Source: Rheinheimera sp. UJ63 (lineage in GTDB: Bacteria > Pseudomonadota > Gammaproteobacteria > Enterobacterales > Alteromonadaceae). From it: 64,000 bases of DNA. Below, one piece after another: positions 8,964 to 17,332 of this stretch (position 1 is its first letter; every line of letters starts with the position of its first letter). The notes beneath the pieces were generated by a model that did no database searches, was not told the DNA's origin, and saw only the letters and a list, made by a program, of their open reading frames with translations. Position numbers and translations under genes: made by a program. The stretch lies in NCBI RefSeq assembly GCF_021568285.1, contig NZ_JAKGTQ010000007.1, forward strand, positions 1-64,000, in the 5' to 3' direction.

Positions 8964-9049
8964 TCTTTTCTCCAAAGTTTAGCAGTGCAATTGCTAAAAT
9001 ATGATTTAATAAGGGACTATTCGCCCCGCTATACTAACGCTTTGTTTGG

Positions 9050-10039
9050 ATGAGGTTAACACCTAAGATGAAATATCCTGTGCTTTTCCTTAGTTTATTA
9101 CTCAGTGCCTGCAGCAAGGTAGAAACGACCCCTGTGGAGCAATGGCCTCATGTTGCCAACGTAAGCTATGCCGCAGCCCTGTCTTCAGATGGCAAATATG
9201 CGGTGGTCTCATCCGTACAAGACGGCATTGCGTTTTGGGATCTGCAGCAAAACGCTTTAAAGTATCAATGGCGACATGAAGAAGCCAGTGACAATTTAGT
9301 GCTTAATTTGGCACTAAGTGAAGATAACAGCCACGTATTAACGGCAGATCAACACACTTTTGCGCTTTGGCGCACGGCAGATGGTCAAAATGTTGGGTAT
9401 TGGCAAACCGACCAACACAGCATTCGCGATATTGCTATTTCGAACAATGGCGCCCATCTTCTGATTGGCAAAAGCGATAATACCGTGCAACACATTACGT
9501 TGAGCAGTGGCCGTCGCTTAGATTTTATCGGTCATACCGAACGCATCAATAGCGTGGCCATGTCACCAAACGGTCGCTATGCCTTAACGGGTAGCAATGA
9601 TTACAATGCCTACCTGTGGGACACTCAGACCGCGCAAATTCGATATAGTTTCACGCATCCCAGTCGAGTAACTAAAGTCGCCCTAGATCCACAAGGGCGT
9701 TTCGCCTTCACTGCCGATAGCCAACATTTAGCGCAAATTTGGGATATACAAACAGGACAACTTGTCAGCCAATTGCAAATGCTCACAAGGCAGCAAGTAT
9801 TCAGTGCCGTTCGATTTAGCGCTGATGGGCGTTTTTTATTAACCGGCGCGCCAACACGTAACCTCGTGTTATGGGAGGTCAAAACCGGTCGCGAGATCCA
9901 ACGCTGGCGGGTTTCTCCACGCGTTGGCAGCCGACCTGAAAGTGCCGTAGTGCATGCAGTCGCTTTTCTTGATGCACAGCGTATAATTAGCGAAAGCTCC
10001 AGTGGCTTAGCCGAAGTATGGAAAATAACCAATGAGTAA
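9050..10039 (+). CDS. WD40-repeat lipoprotein
   Basis: After a signal sequence with a lipobox (LLLSACSKVE), this 329-residue protein has several WD40-type blades, clearest in GHTERINSVAMSPNGRYAL followed by GSNDYNAYLWD, and in FAFTADSQHLAQIWDIQTGQ and VLWEVKTGREIQRW. It therefore probably forms a beta-propeller protein-binding scaffold on the periplasmic side of a membrane. An ATG at 9068 is an alternative start. It lies divergent from fkpA and overlaps slyX by 8 bases, so the pair is likely co-transcribed. Partner and function are unknown. Confidence 0.82.
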   Translation: MRLTPKMKYPVLFLSLLLSACSKVETTPVEQWPHVANVSYAAALSSDGKYAVVSSVQDGIAFWDLQQNALKYQWRHEEASDNLVLNLALSEDNSHVLTADQHTFALWRTADGQNVGYWQTDQHSIRDIAISNNGAHLLIGKSDNTVQHITLSSGRRLDFIGHTERINSVAMSPNGRYALTGSNDYNAYLWDTQTAQIRYSFTHPSRVTKVALDPQGRFAFTADSQHLAQIWDIQTGQLVSQLQMLTRQQVFSAVRFSADGRFLLTGAPTRNLVLWEVKTGREIQRWRVSPRVGSRPESAVVHAVAFLDAQRIISESSSGLAEVWKITNE

Positions 10040-10259
10040 TGAACCCATAGATATTCAGTTACATCTGATTGAACTGGAAAGCAAAATTGCTTTTCAAGAA
10101 GATACGGTTAACTGCTTACACGAAGAATTATTAGCGCATCAAAAACGTATTGATCAATTGCAACGCCAAATTTTAACTCTGGCAGAAAAACTACAGCAAT
10201 TACCGCAAGACAGTGAAATCTTACGTCCTGAAGAAGAGCCGCCACCGCCGCATTATTAA
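10032..10259 (+). CDS. slyX: SlyX family coiled-coil protein
   Basis: This 75-residue protein is a heptad-rich coiled coil (ELESKIAFQEDTVNCLHEEL onward) with the proline-rich ending PPPPHY typical of SlyX. In E. coli slyX sits next to fkpA and slyD, and here it is two genes from fkpA. It starts inside the end of the WD40 gene. Its biochemical role is unknown. Confidence 0.9.
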   Translation: MSNEPIDIQLHLIELESKIAFQEDTVNCLHEELLAHQKRIDQLQRQILTLAEKLQQLPQDSEILRPEEEPPPPHY

Positions 10260-10275
10260 TCGCCTGGTAAGCGGC

Positions 10276-10482
10276 TTATTCTGGTTTAAACACACCAATG
10301 ACCATCTCGTTGCTGCGGGTTGATTTTGCGACCTGCTGCTCGGGTTGGGTCATTTGATGACCACAAGCCACGCATTCCACCTTCTCAACATTATTTTCGA
10401 TAAATAAACTCATGGTGTCTTGCGCTTTACATTGTGGGCAACTTGCGCCAGCGATGAAGCGTTTCTTTTTGCGCTGCGTCAT
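10276..10482 (-). CDS. yheV: YheV family putative zinc-ribbon protein
   Basis: The 68-residue protein begins MTQRKKKRFIAGASCPQC and has a second pair CVACGH, so four cysteines that can bind one zinc ion. This is the YheV family, found near slyX/slyD and kefB in E. coli. The convergent gap to slyX is only 16 bases and shows no terminator. Function unknown. Confidence 0.87.
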   Translation of the reverse strand: MTQRKKKRFIAGASCPQCKAQDTMSLFIENNVEKVECVACGHQMTQPEQQVAKSTRSNEMVIGVFKPE

Positions 10483-10595
10483 TTAGATCCTCATGGGTTA
10501 TAGGCAGAGTAAAAGGCAAATTTCAAGAACTGCCCTTGGCTTATCTGGGATATAGCGTAAAATTGCCCACCTAGTTCACTGTTACAAGGAAAAAC

Positions 10596-12512
10596 ATGAT
10601 CCAGTTACAGCAGGTCGAATTACGCCGCGGTATTAATGCGTTATTCAGTGGGGCCGATCTTACCGTATTTCCAGGACAAAAGGTGGGAATTGTCGGTGCA
10701 AATGGCTGCGGTAAATCAAGCCTGTTTGCGTTATTGCTCGGAAAACTGCACGCCGACAGTGGTAACGTTAACCTGCCCGCTGGCTGGGTTATCGCCACCG
10801 TAGCGCAAGAAACCCCTGCTCTGGATTGTTCCGCCCTAGACTATGTGCTGCAAGGTGATGAGCAACTTTTCCCGCTATTAATCAAAGCGCGTAGTCAGTG
10901 TAGTGAAAGCGATTTAGCGGCAGTACATCAACAAATTGAAGCGCTTGATGGTTATCGAGCAGAAGCGAAAGCCGGTATTCTGTTAGCGGGTTTAGGCTTT
11001 AGCGGCGATGCCCAACAACACCCCGTAAAGTCTTTTTCGGGTGGTTGGCGTATGCGGATGAACTTAGCGCGCGCGCTGATGAAACCTGCGGATCTGCTTT
11101 TGCTGGATGAACCGACCAACCACCTTGATTTAGATGCCGTGCTTTGGTTAGAAAAGTACCTCACTAATTATCCGGGTACCTTATTACTGATCAGCCACGA
11201 CCGCGATTTTCTTGATGCTGTCACCGATAACATTGTGCATATTGAGCGACAAACCGTTACCTTGTACAAAGGCAATTACAGCCAGTTTGAGCGCCAGCGA
11301 GCCGAACAATTATCGCAGCATCAATCGAATTTTGAAAAGCAGCAACGCCAAGTTGCTCACTTACAACAATTTATTGACCGTTTTAAAGCTCAAGCCACTA
11401 AAGCACGCCAAGCACAAAGCCGCATTAAAGCGCTAGAACGCATGACCATATTGGCGCCCGCCCATATTGACTCACCGTTTAACTTTAGTTTTCGCGATCC
11501 TAAGGCCTTACCTAATCCGTTACTGAAAATGGAAAACGTGCAAGCCGGCTACAGTGACAAGGTTATTTTAAGTAATATTAATTTTCAGCTATTACCTGGC
11601 AGTCGTATTGGTTTACTGGGTCGTAATGGTGCGGGTAAATCTACCCTGATTAAGATGCTTTCTGGCGAGCTAACACCGAAAAGTGGTGAAGTGTGGTATG
11701 CCAATGGCGTTAGCTTAGGCTACTTTGCGCAGCATCAACTAGAAACGCTTAGACCACAAGATTCGCCGCTGCAACATCTGGTGCGGTTAGACCCCTTAGT
11801 ACCCGAACAAAAGCTCCGCGATTTTCTGGGTGGCTTTGGTTTTCATGGCGATAAAGCTTTAGAAGCCTGTGCGCCCTTTTCTGGCGGCGAAAAAGCCCGT
11901 TTAGTGTTGGCACTGTTAGTCTATCAACGACCTAACTTATTGTTACTTGATGAACCCACCAACCACTTAGACTTAGAAATGCGCGAAGCCATCGTTATGG
12001 CGTTACAAGACTTTGCTGGGGCCATTGTTGTGGTGTCGCATGATCGGCATTTACTGAGCAGCACTACCGATGAGTTTTATTTGGTAGCACATGGCAAAGT
12101 GGCGCCATTTGAAGGCGATTTGCAAGACTATTACCAGTGGATGCAACAAGATGCCCGGCAAACCCAAGCCGCCGCACTTGATAATAACGCACCCACCAGC
12201 AATAGTGCGGTGCAGCGCAAAGACACAAAACGCTTAGAAGCTGAGCTTCGTAATGTACTGCGGCCATTAAAGCAACAAATCGACAAATTAGAACAACGCC
12301 AGCAACAACTTGCCGCCCTACTTGCCGATATAGAACAACAACTGGCCGACCCGGCCATTTATGATGCAGAGCAAAAAGCTCAGCTTACCGCGTTACTTAG
12401 CAAACAAAGCAGCGCCAGTGCCGAGCAAGACCAAGTAGAAGAGCAATGGTTTATGGCACAAGAGCAATGGGAGCAACAAACCAGTAGCTTCTGGGCAGCA
12501 AATGGCCAATAA
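10596..12512 (+). CDS. yheS: ABC-F family ATPase YheS
   Basis: Two ABC ATPase domains lie in one chain without membrane segments, the plan of ABC-F proteins that act on the ribosome. Domain 1 has GANGCGKSS, signature SGGWRMR and LLLLDEPTNHLD; domain 2 has GRNGAGKST, SGGEKARL and a second LLLLDEPTNHLD. Between them is the arginine/glutamine-rich inter-domain linker (about 230-285) that reaches the ribosomal P-site region. The C-terminal 100 residues form a coiled coil. Length (638) equals E. coli YheS (637). The 3' end overlaps the next gene by 11 bases. Confidence 0.94.
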   Translation: MIQLQQVELRRGINALFSGADLTVFPGQKVGIVGANGCGKSSLFALLLGKLHADSGNVNLPAGWVIATVAQETPALDCSALDYVLQGDEQLFPLLIKARSQCSESDLAAVHQQIEALDGYRAEAKAGILLAGLGFSGDAQQHPVKSFSGGWRMRMNLARALMKPADLLLLDEPTNHLDLDAVLWLEKYLTNYPGTLLLISHDRDFLDAVTDNIVHIERQTVTLYKGNYSQFERQRAEQLSQHQSNFEKQQRQVAHLQQFIDRFKAQATKARQAQSRIKALERMTILAPAHIDSPFNFSFRDPKALPNPLLKMENVQAGYSDKVILSNINFQLLPGSRIGLLGRNGAGKSTLIKMLSGELTPKSGEVWYANGVSLGYFAQHQLETLRPQDSPLQHLVRLDPLVPEQKLRDFLGGFGFHGDKALEACAPFSGGEKARLVLALLVYQRPNLLLLDEPTNHLDLEMREAIVMALQDFAGAIVVVSHDRHLLSSTTDEFYLVAHGKVAPFEGDLQDYYQWMQQDARQTQAAALDNNAPTSNSAVQRKDTKRLEAELRNVLRPLKQQIDKLEQRQQQLAALLADIEQQLADPAIYDAEQKAQLTALLSKQSSASAEQDQVEEQWFMAQEQWEQQTSSFWAANGQ

Positions 12513-13017
12513 GCCCTTAGACGAGCCGTTACTTAGCCTAGACAGTGCCCTGCTCTGGCAATTTAGCCTAGCCGTTTATCCACAGCTAAAAACGCTTTGC
12601 TTACGCTGGCAAAATGACTATGACGCCAACATCAATGTGCTGTTGGCGTTAAGTTTAGCCGAGCAGCAACACTGGCAGCTGGCTTCGTTTAGCCTAGCAG
12701 CAGCGCTTAAGGCGTTAACCCCATTAAACAGCCAAATTACCCAAGGCTTGCGCCAGCAGCGTAGCCAATTAGCCTGTTTAGGCCTCAGCGCAGCGCAACA
12801 GCAACAATTGAAACAAGGCTTGCTGCAAGCTGAATTAGTGGCCGAACAACTGGAGCAGCAACTGTTAGTGACGCAGCTACGCTTTCATACCCAACGTAAT
12901 GCCGATAACCTCAGTGATTACCTGCAGCAATTGCAGGTACCTTCATCAGCGCAATTAAGTCGTGAATTAATTGATCTACGTCAAGCCAGCGCACAGTTCG
13001 TGGCGAGCTTGTCTTAA
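12502..13017 (+). CDS. TIGR02444 family protein
   Basis: This 171-residue cytoplasmic, helix-rich protein has the opening LWQFSLAVYPQLKTLCLRWQ and NINVLLALSLAEQ expected of the TIGR02444 family. It starts within the last codons of yheS, so the two are probably translationally coupled. Glutamine and leucine dominate the second half. No catalytic motif is visible and no function is established. Confidence 0.82.
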   Translation: MANKPLDEPLLSLDSALLWQFSLAVYPQLKTLCLRWQNDYDANINVLLALSLAEQQHWQLASFSLAAALKALTPLNSQITQGLRQQRSQLACLGLSAAQQQQLKQGLLQAELVAEQLEQQLLVTQLRFHTQRNADNLSDYLQQLQVPSSAQLSRELIDLRQASAQFVASLS

Positions 13018-13092
13018 AGCTTGATCCAGATCACAGCTGGCCTAGATAGCCAAGACTACACTTTGTTTGTCACAAGCAAAGAGGGTTTTCTG

Positions 13093-13224
13093 ATGAACAT
13101 TTGGCATGAGTTTCTAAACGATCCGGTGGTTTTTATTTCTTTTGCAGGGTTAGCCATTGTTATTGGTTTATGCATTTTTTATGCGGTCTATTTTATTTAT
13201 AAAATTGAAACTGCTGAAGAATAA
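13093..13224 (+). CDS. DUF3149 single-pass membrane miniprotein
   Basis: Starting at the ATG at 13093, which follows a GAGGG ribosome site, the product is 43 residues: a short amphipathic lead (MNIWHEFLNDPV), one transmembrane helix (about 14-36) and a charged tail ending KIETAEE. This matches the DUF3149 family of tiny membrane proteins. The longer in-frame reading from 13021 lacks a ribosome site. Function unknown. Confidence 0.72.
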   Translation: MNIWHEFLNDPVVFISFAGLAIVIGLCIFYAVYFIYKIETAEE

Positions 13225-13236
13225 TTTACCCGTTGC

Positions 13237-13560
13237 CTAGGTTTCCAAATATTGTAATTTGTCGGCTACACCATTCCAGGCATCCGCATCGGCTGGTGCC
13301 GCTTGTACCGTGCGAATATTTGGCCAAACCTCAGCTAACGCTGCATTGAGGGCAATAAAGTCGCGCTGCTCGGTCGGTACTTTATCTTCTTGGAAAATCG
13401 CGTTCGCGGGGCATTCTGGCTCACACAAACCACAATCAATACAGATGGTTGGGCTAATAACTAACAAATTCGGCCCTTCAAAAAAAGCATCTACTGGGCA
13501 CACCGCCACACAGTCTGTAAATTTACATTTGATACAGTTTTCGCCTACCACAAATGCCAT
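13237..13560 (-). CDS. fdxA: Seven-iron ferredoxin FdxA
   Basis: FdxA is a small electron carrier with one [3Fe-4S] and one [4Fe-4S] cluster. The first motif is [18 protein letters not shown] (from Cys9) and the second [12 protein letters not shown], followed by the family-specific tail of about 50 residues. Length 107 is standard. A GAGGGG ribosome site precedes the ATG. Confidence 0.95.
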   Translation of the reverse strand: MAFVVGENCIKCKFTDCVAVCPVDAFFEGPNLLVISPTICIDCGLCEPECPANAIFQEDKVPTEQRDFIALNAALAEVWPNIRTVQAAPADADAWNGVADKLQYLET

Positions 13561-13739
13561 GTCACACCCCTCTTACTAAAACAGATGCTGATCATACTGC
13601 AGCAGCCACGAAAAACAACTGAGCAACGCAAGACAATCGCAAACGAATACGGACAACCGAGCCGAGATCACGTAAAATAACGCTTTTTAGCCGGCACTTT
13701 GCCTTGCTTAGACTTTCAGCGATTATCAGCAGGATTGTT

Positions 13740-15359
13740 ATGTTGCGTTTAACCGAAATTAAAATACCTTTGCACCATCAGGATGAAAACGCCGAGTTAC
13801 GTACTGCCGTACTCACTAAATTGGGCGTGGCTGATGCTGATGTGCGACACATCACGGTCTTTAAGCGCGGAATTGATGCTCGCAAAAAAATGGCGATCCA
13901 ACTGACCTATACGCTGGATATTGATGTGGCACAAGAAGCCGCTTTATTGGCGCGCTTTAGCAAAGATCCGCATGTTCGCCCCACACCCGATACTCAATAC
14001 AAATTTGTGGCAGAGGCTCCGGCTGAACTTAGCACACGCCCTATCGTAGTGGGTTTAGGTCCTTGTGGTTTATTTGCAGGGTTATTATTAGCACAAATGG
14101 GCTTTAAACCGATTATTTTGGAACGTGGCAAAGCGGTACGTGAACGCACTAAAGACACCTTTGGTTTTTGGCGCGGTCAAGAGCTTAACCCTGAGTCGAA
14201 TGTGCAATATGGTGAAGGCGGAGCCGGGACTTTCTCTGATGGTAAACTGTATAGCCAAGTCAAAGATCCGAAACATTACGGGCGTAAAGTGTTAACTGAA
14301 TTTGTCAGCGCCGGCGCCCCGGAAGAAATTATGTATGTGAGTAAACCGCACATCGGTACCTACAAACTGGTGGGTGTGGTCGAAAAAATGCGTGCGAGCA
14401 TTATTGCACTAGGTGGCGAGATCCGCTTTAACAGCCGAGTCGAGCAGTTGCATATCACTGATGAGCAACTAGAGGGTGTCACTCTGAATAACGGTGATTA
14501 CTTAGCGTGTCAGCATTTGATATTGGCTATCGGCCACAGCGCGCGTGACACCTTTCAAATGCTGTATGATGCGGGAGTGTATGTTGAAGCCAAGCCATTT
14601 TCGGTTGGCTTTCGCATCGAGCATGAACAATCTATGATCGACTCTTGTCGTTGGGGCCCTAGCGCAGGCCACCCTATCTTAGGCGCGGCTGACTATAAGT
14701 TGGTACATCATTGTCAAAACGGACGCACCGTTTACAGTTTCTGTATGTGTCCTGGTGGCACTGTGGTCGCTGCGGCGTCTGAAACAGGCGGAGTTGTGAC
14801 CAACGGTATGAGCCAATACTCGCGGCATGAACGCAATGCCAACAGTGCTATCGTGGTCGGTATTCATCCCGAGCAAGATTATCCTGGGCATCCATTGGCC
14901 GGTATCGATTTGCAGCGTAAGTTAGAACAAGCCGCATTTAAACTGGGCGGTGAGGATTATCGGGCGCCAGCGCAATTAATTGGCGATTTCTTAAAAGGCC
15001 AATCGTCTGCCGAACTGGGTGAAGTACAACCGTCTTATACCCCTGGAATAAAACTAACCGATTTAGCGGGCTTACTGCCCGACTATGCCACCGCAGCCAT
15101 TCGTGAAGCGATCCCCGCTTTTGAGCAGCAAATTCGTGGCTTTGCCAAAGCGGATGGTTTACTCACCGCAGTAGAAACTCGCACCTCCTCGCCCATTTGT
15201 ATTAAACGCGGCGCCGATTTTCAAAGCGTCAATATCAAAGGTTTGTTTCCAGCAGGTGAAGGCGCAGGCTATGCGGGGGGTATTTTATCCGCAGCGATAG
15301 ATGGCATCAAAGTAGCAGAAGCTTTAGCACTAGATTTACTCGCTACACATCAGGCATAA
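13740..15359 (+). CDS. COG2509-type FAD-dependent dehydrogenase
   Basis: From the ATG at 13740 (AGGA ribosome site; a longer reading from 13704 has none) the product is 539 residues. An N-terminal domain of about 95 residues, typical of the COG2509 family, precedes an FAD fold (IVVGLGPCGLFAGLLLAQMG), the segment VQYGEGGAGTFSDGKLYS, and a C-terminal FAD block (GLFPAGEGAGYAGGILSAAIDG). These proteins are widespread, cytoplasmic and of undefined substrate. It is monocistronic here. Confidence 0.88.
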   Translation: MLRLTEIKIPLHHQDENAELRTAVLTKLGVADADVRHITVFKRGIDARKKMAIQLTYTLDIDVAQEAALLARFSKDPHVRPTPDTQYKFVAEAPAELSTRPIVVGLGPCGLFAGLLLAQMGFKPIILERGKAVRERTKDTFGFWRGQELNPESNVQYGEGGAGTFSDGKLYSQVKDPKHYGRKVLTEFVSAGAPEEIMYVSKPHIGTYKLVGVVEKMRASIIALGGEIRFNSRVEQLHITDEQLEGVTLNNGDYLACQHLILAIGHSARDTFQMLYDAGVYVEAKPFSVGFRIEHEQSMIDSCRWGPSAGHPILGAADYKLVHHCQNGRTVYSFCMCPGGTVVAAASETGGVVTNGMSQYSRHERNANSAIVVGIHPEQDYPGHPLAGIDLQRKLEQAAFKLGGEDYRAPAQLIGDFLKGQSSAELGEVQPSYTPGIKLTDLAGLLPDYATAAIREAIPAFEQQIRGFAKADGLLTAVETRTSSPICIKRGADFQSVNIKGLFPAGEGAGYAGGILSAAIDGIKVAEALALDLLATHQA

Positions 15360-15363
15360 GATC

Positions 15364-15392
15364 GCTGCGCTGAGCACTCGGTTCAGCGCAGC
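15364..15392 (+). terminator. Strong stem-loop just after the FAD dehydrogenase gene
   Basis: GCTGCGCTGA (15364-15373) pairs perfectly with TCAGCGCAGC (15383-15392) around a 9-base loop, five bases after the stop codon. There is no T tract, so it may stabilise the 3' end or act as a weak terminator. Confidence 0.5.
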
Positions 15393-15493
15393 AATATTTC
15401 AAACTGACGTAATTTTTTTGCAACAACGCTTGTGCTTTTGCCAGAGAGTAGCCATTATGATATTCAATACGTCATTTAGTCACTGAAGTTTGT

Positions 15494-15814
15494 ATGCCTT
15501 TGCTAAATTTGTTCATTGCGCTTTTTTATCTGAGTCTGTTGTTAACAACAGAAGCAGGTCATGCGCATGACCAAAGATTATCGCCATTGGCTGACAGTCA
15601 GTTTCAAGCACTAACACAACAAACTCCAACCTATAATTATGCGGTCACCAACGCCGAGCCAGAACCGGATGAGGCGGAAGTTGCCAGCACTATTGCGCAA
15701 GTACTCAGCATTATTAATTTGCCAGTTGTCGTTTCTGGTTATGCTGCGCCTTGGTTAGCATTCACGAGCAGCCCAGATACCGCTCGCGCTCCCCCCGCTT
15801 TACTCCACATCTGA
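15494..15814 (+). CDS. Small secreted protein of unknown function
   Basis: The 106-residue product has an apparent signal peptide (MPLLNLFIALFYLSLLLTT, likely cut near AGHA|H) followed by an acidic, low-complexity segment (AEPEPDEAEVA) and a moderately hydrophobic end. I recognise no family and see no conserved motif. It is followed 68 bases later by the CBS gene on the same strand. It could be a non-conserved open frame, although the signal sequence argues for a real gene. Confidence 0.5.
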   Translation: MPLLNLFIALFYLSLLLTTEAGHAHDQRLSPLADSQFQALTQQTPTYNYAVTNAEPEPDEAEVASTIAQVLSIINLPVVVSGYAAPWLAFTSSPDTARAPPALLHI

Positions 15815-15882
15815 TTTTAATCGTTTATTTCTGTTATTAATTCGGCGCGGCCTCTGCGTGCCTCTATGTGTGAGTATTTATC

Positions 15883-16443
15883 ATGAAAAAATTAGCCTTA
15901 TTTAATTTAGAAAACGTCGATCATTTAATGCAACCAGCCGACTTCGCCCAAGCGACGCTGCAATCACCTGCCACCAGTGTATTTACGGACTTTAAACACA
16001 GCGAGCCGACCATCATTGCCGGTGATACCACTGCTGCTGATGCATTGCTGATGATGCAACAAGAACGCAGCCCGCTAAAACTGGTGGTGGATGATCGTAA
16101 TGAACTGACTGGCTTGATCCATATTGAGCAGTTATCTGAACAAGCCATTATGCGTCAGGTGATTTTAGGTGCGGATCGGCGTGAGTTAAAAATTCGCGAT
16201 TTAATGCGGCCACGAGATCGCATCAAGGCCTTGGCGTATCAACAGCTGCAAAACTGCACCATTGCCGACATTATCAATACGCTGCAATCTAGCGGGGAAC
16301 AATATTGCGTGGTGGTTGACCGTGACCAACATCATATTCGTGGTTTGATCCATGCTCAAGATTTAGCACGCCGCTTAAAAATGCCAGTGGCTATCCGCCA
16401 ACAACCGACCTTTTTAAGTATTTTCGATAGTTTATACGCTTAA
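15883..16443 (+). CDS. CBS-domain protein
   Basis: This 186-residue soluble protein is essentially one CBS pair. The first repeat covers about residues 37-95 (ending LVVDDRNELTGLIHIEQL) and the second about 105-168 (MRPRDRIKALAYQQL through YCVVVDRDQHHIRGLIHAQDLARRL). CBS pairs bind adenine nucleotides and usually gate another domain; none is attached here. A terminator follows. Confidence 0.82.
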   Translation: MKKLALFNLENVDHLMQPADFAQATLQSPATSVFTDFKHSEPTIIAGDTTAADALLMMQQERSPLKLVVDDRNELTGLIHIEQLSEQAIMRQVILGADRRELKIRDLMRPRDRIKALAYQQLQNCTIADIINTLQSSGEQYCVVVDRDQHHIRGLIHAQDLARRLKMPVAIRQQPTFLSIFDSLYA

Positions 16444-16455
16444 CCTTTCAGGTAT

Positions 16456-16497
16456 GCGGGCTGCTGTGTTTCTCCGAGCAAGGTGGCCCGCTTTTTT
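16456..16497 (+). terminator. Terminator after the CBS gene
   Basis: GCGGGC (16456-16461) pairs with GCCCGC (16486-16491) over a long loop of about 24 bases, followed by T6. Confidence 0.6.
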
Positions 16498-16534
16498 ATT
16501 GCAACACGGTGCTGGCAGTCGTTAAACTAACGAC

Positions 16535-17332
16535 ATGCCAGTATCTCCCCGAATTCAACGCCAATATTATCGTAACGGCCCACCGCATCGCAGTGGCGCT
16601 GATGTTAGCTTTGCCGATCTCGTAGCCATATTTGGTTTTAACAGTATCCATATCGGCCGCTGGGTTACCGCGGCAGAGCAACAACTCGCCGCCAACTTAT
16701 TCTTTGATGCCTTTTGTGATTTACAGCAAATGCTGCAGGTACCTGCAGAAGTCATTTCATTAAAAGGAAGTTTGGCACTGACGTTTGGCATTGGCGGCCA
16801 ACCCGGTGTGGCCGCTTTTTATCAACCACAAGGCCGTATCTTGGCACTGGCTAAAAATGCCGGTGGTGGCAGTTTAGCCCATGAGTGGTTTCATGCTTTT
16901 GATCATTTCGTCGCGGCAAAAAGCTTTAGCGTGGCCGCGCCAACAGGCCGCTTTGCCAGTCGCATGTGGCTAGATAACCTCCCCTTAAAAGTGCATCCAT
17001 TAACCCTGTTGCTTGAAGAGGCCTTTCAGCTACTGTACCTCAGCCCAGATAAACAAAACCCTAGCGCGTTTTTTCAACATTGCCATCAATTGGATCAGGC
17101 TCGGCAACGTGCTTATTTGGCTTTGCCAGAAGAAATGGCCGCTCGTGCTTTTGAAACAGTGCTGCAAAGCCAGCCACTTAAGAACAGTTTTTTGGTGTCT
17201 GGTACACAGAAAAGTGCTGCAGCGAAGCTTGGTATTTATCCAGATGCCACTTTAACCGCAGCATTAAGCCATTACTGGCTCAGTTACTTTAAACAACTTG
17301 GCGCCAGCTTAATGCTAGCCAGCCATGCTTAA
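16535..17332 (+). CDS. CLCA_X-type protein with LPD1-like metallopeptidase domain
   Basis: The 265-residue protein contains FGFNSIHIGRWV, then ISLKGSLALTFG and GGGSLAHEWFHAFDHF with an HEXXH zinc motif at His116-Glu117-His120. This order closely resembles the LPD1 domain of large polyvalent proteins of mobile elements. A plausible third ligand lies in LPEEMAARAFE (Glu200 or Glu207), where LPD1 proteins have a similar ARAFE block. Here the domain stands alone on the chromosome, as in proteins called CLCA_X. There is no signal peptide, so it would act in the cytoplasm. The stop overlaps that of the convergent GGDEF gene by 4 bases. Substrate unknown; no clear ribosome site is seen. Confidence 0.7.
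   Translation: MPVSPRIQRQYYRNGPPHRSGADVSFADLVAIFGFNSIHIGRWVTAAEQQLAANLFFDAFCDLQQMLQVPAEVISLKGSLALTFGIGGQPGVAAFYQPQGRILALAKNAGGGSLAHEWFHAFDHFVAAKSFSVAAPTGRFASRMWLDNLPLKVHPLTLLLEEAFQLLYLSPDKQNPSAFFQHCHQLDQARQRAYLALPEEMAARAFETVLQSQPLKNSFLVSGTQKSAAAKLGIYPDATLTAALSHYWLSYFKQLGASLMLASHA

Noticed and set aside
16535..17332. LPD1-like gene as evidence of an integrated plasmid or phage
   Set aside because: No integrase, transposase, attachment site or other mobile gene surrounds it, and neighbours are ordinary chromosomal genes.
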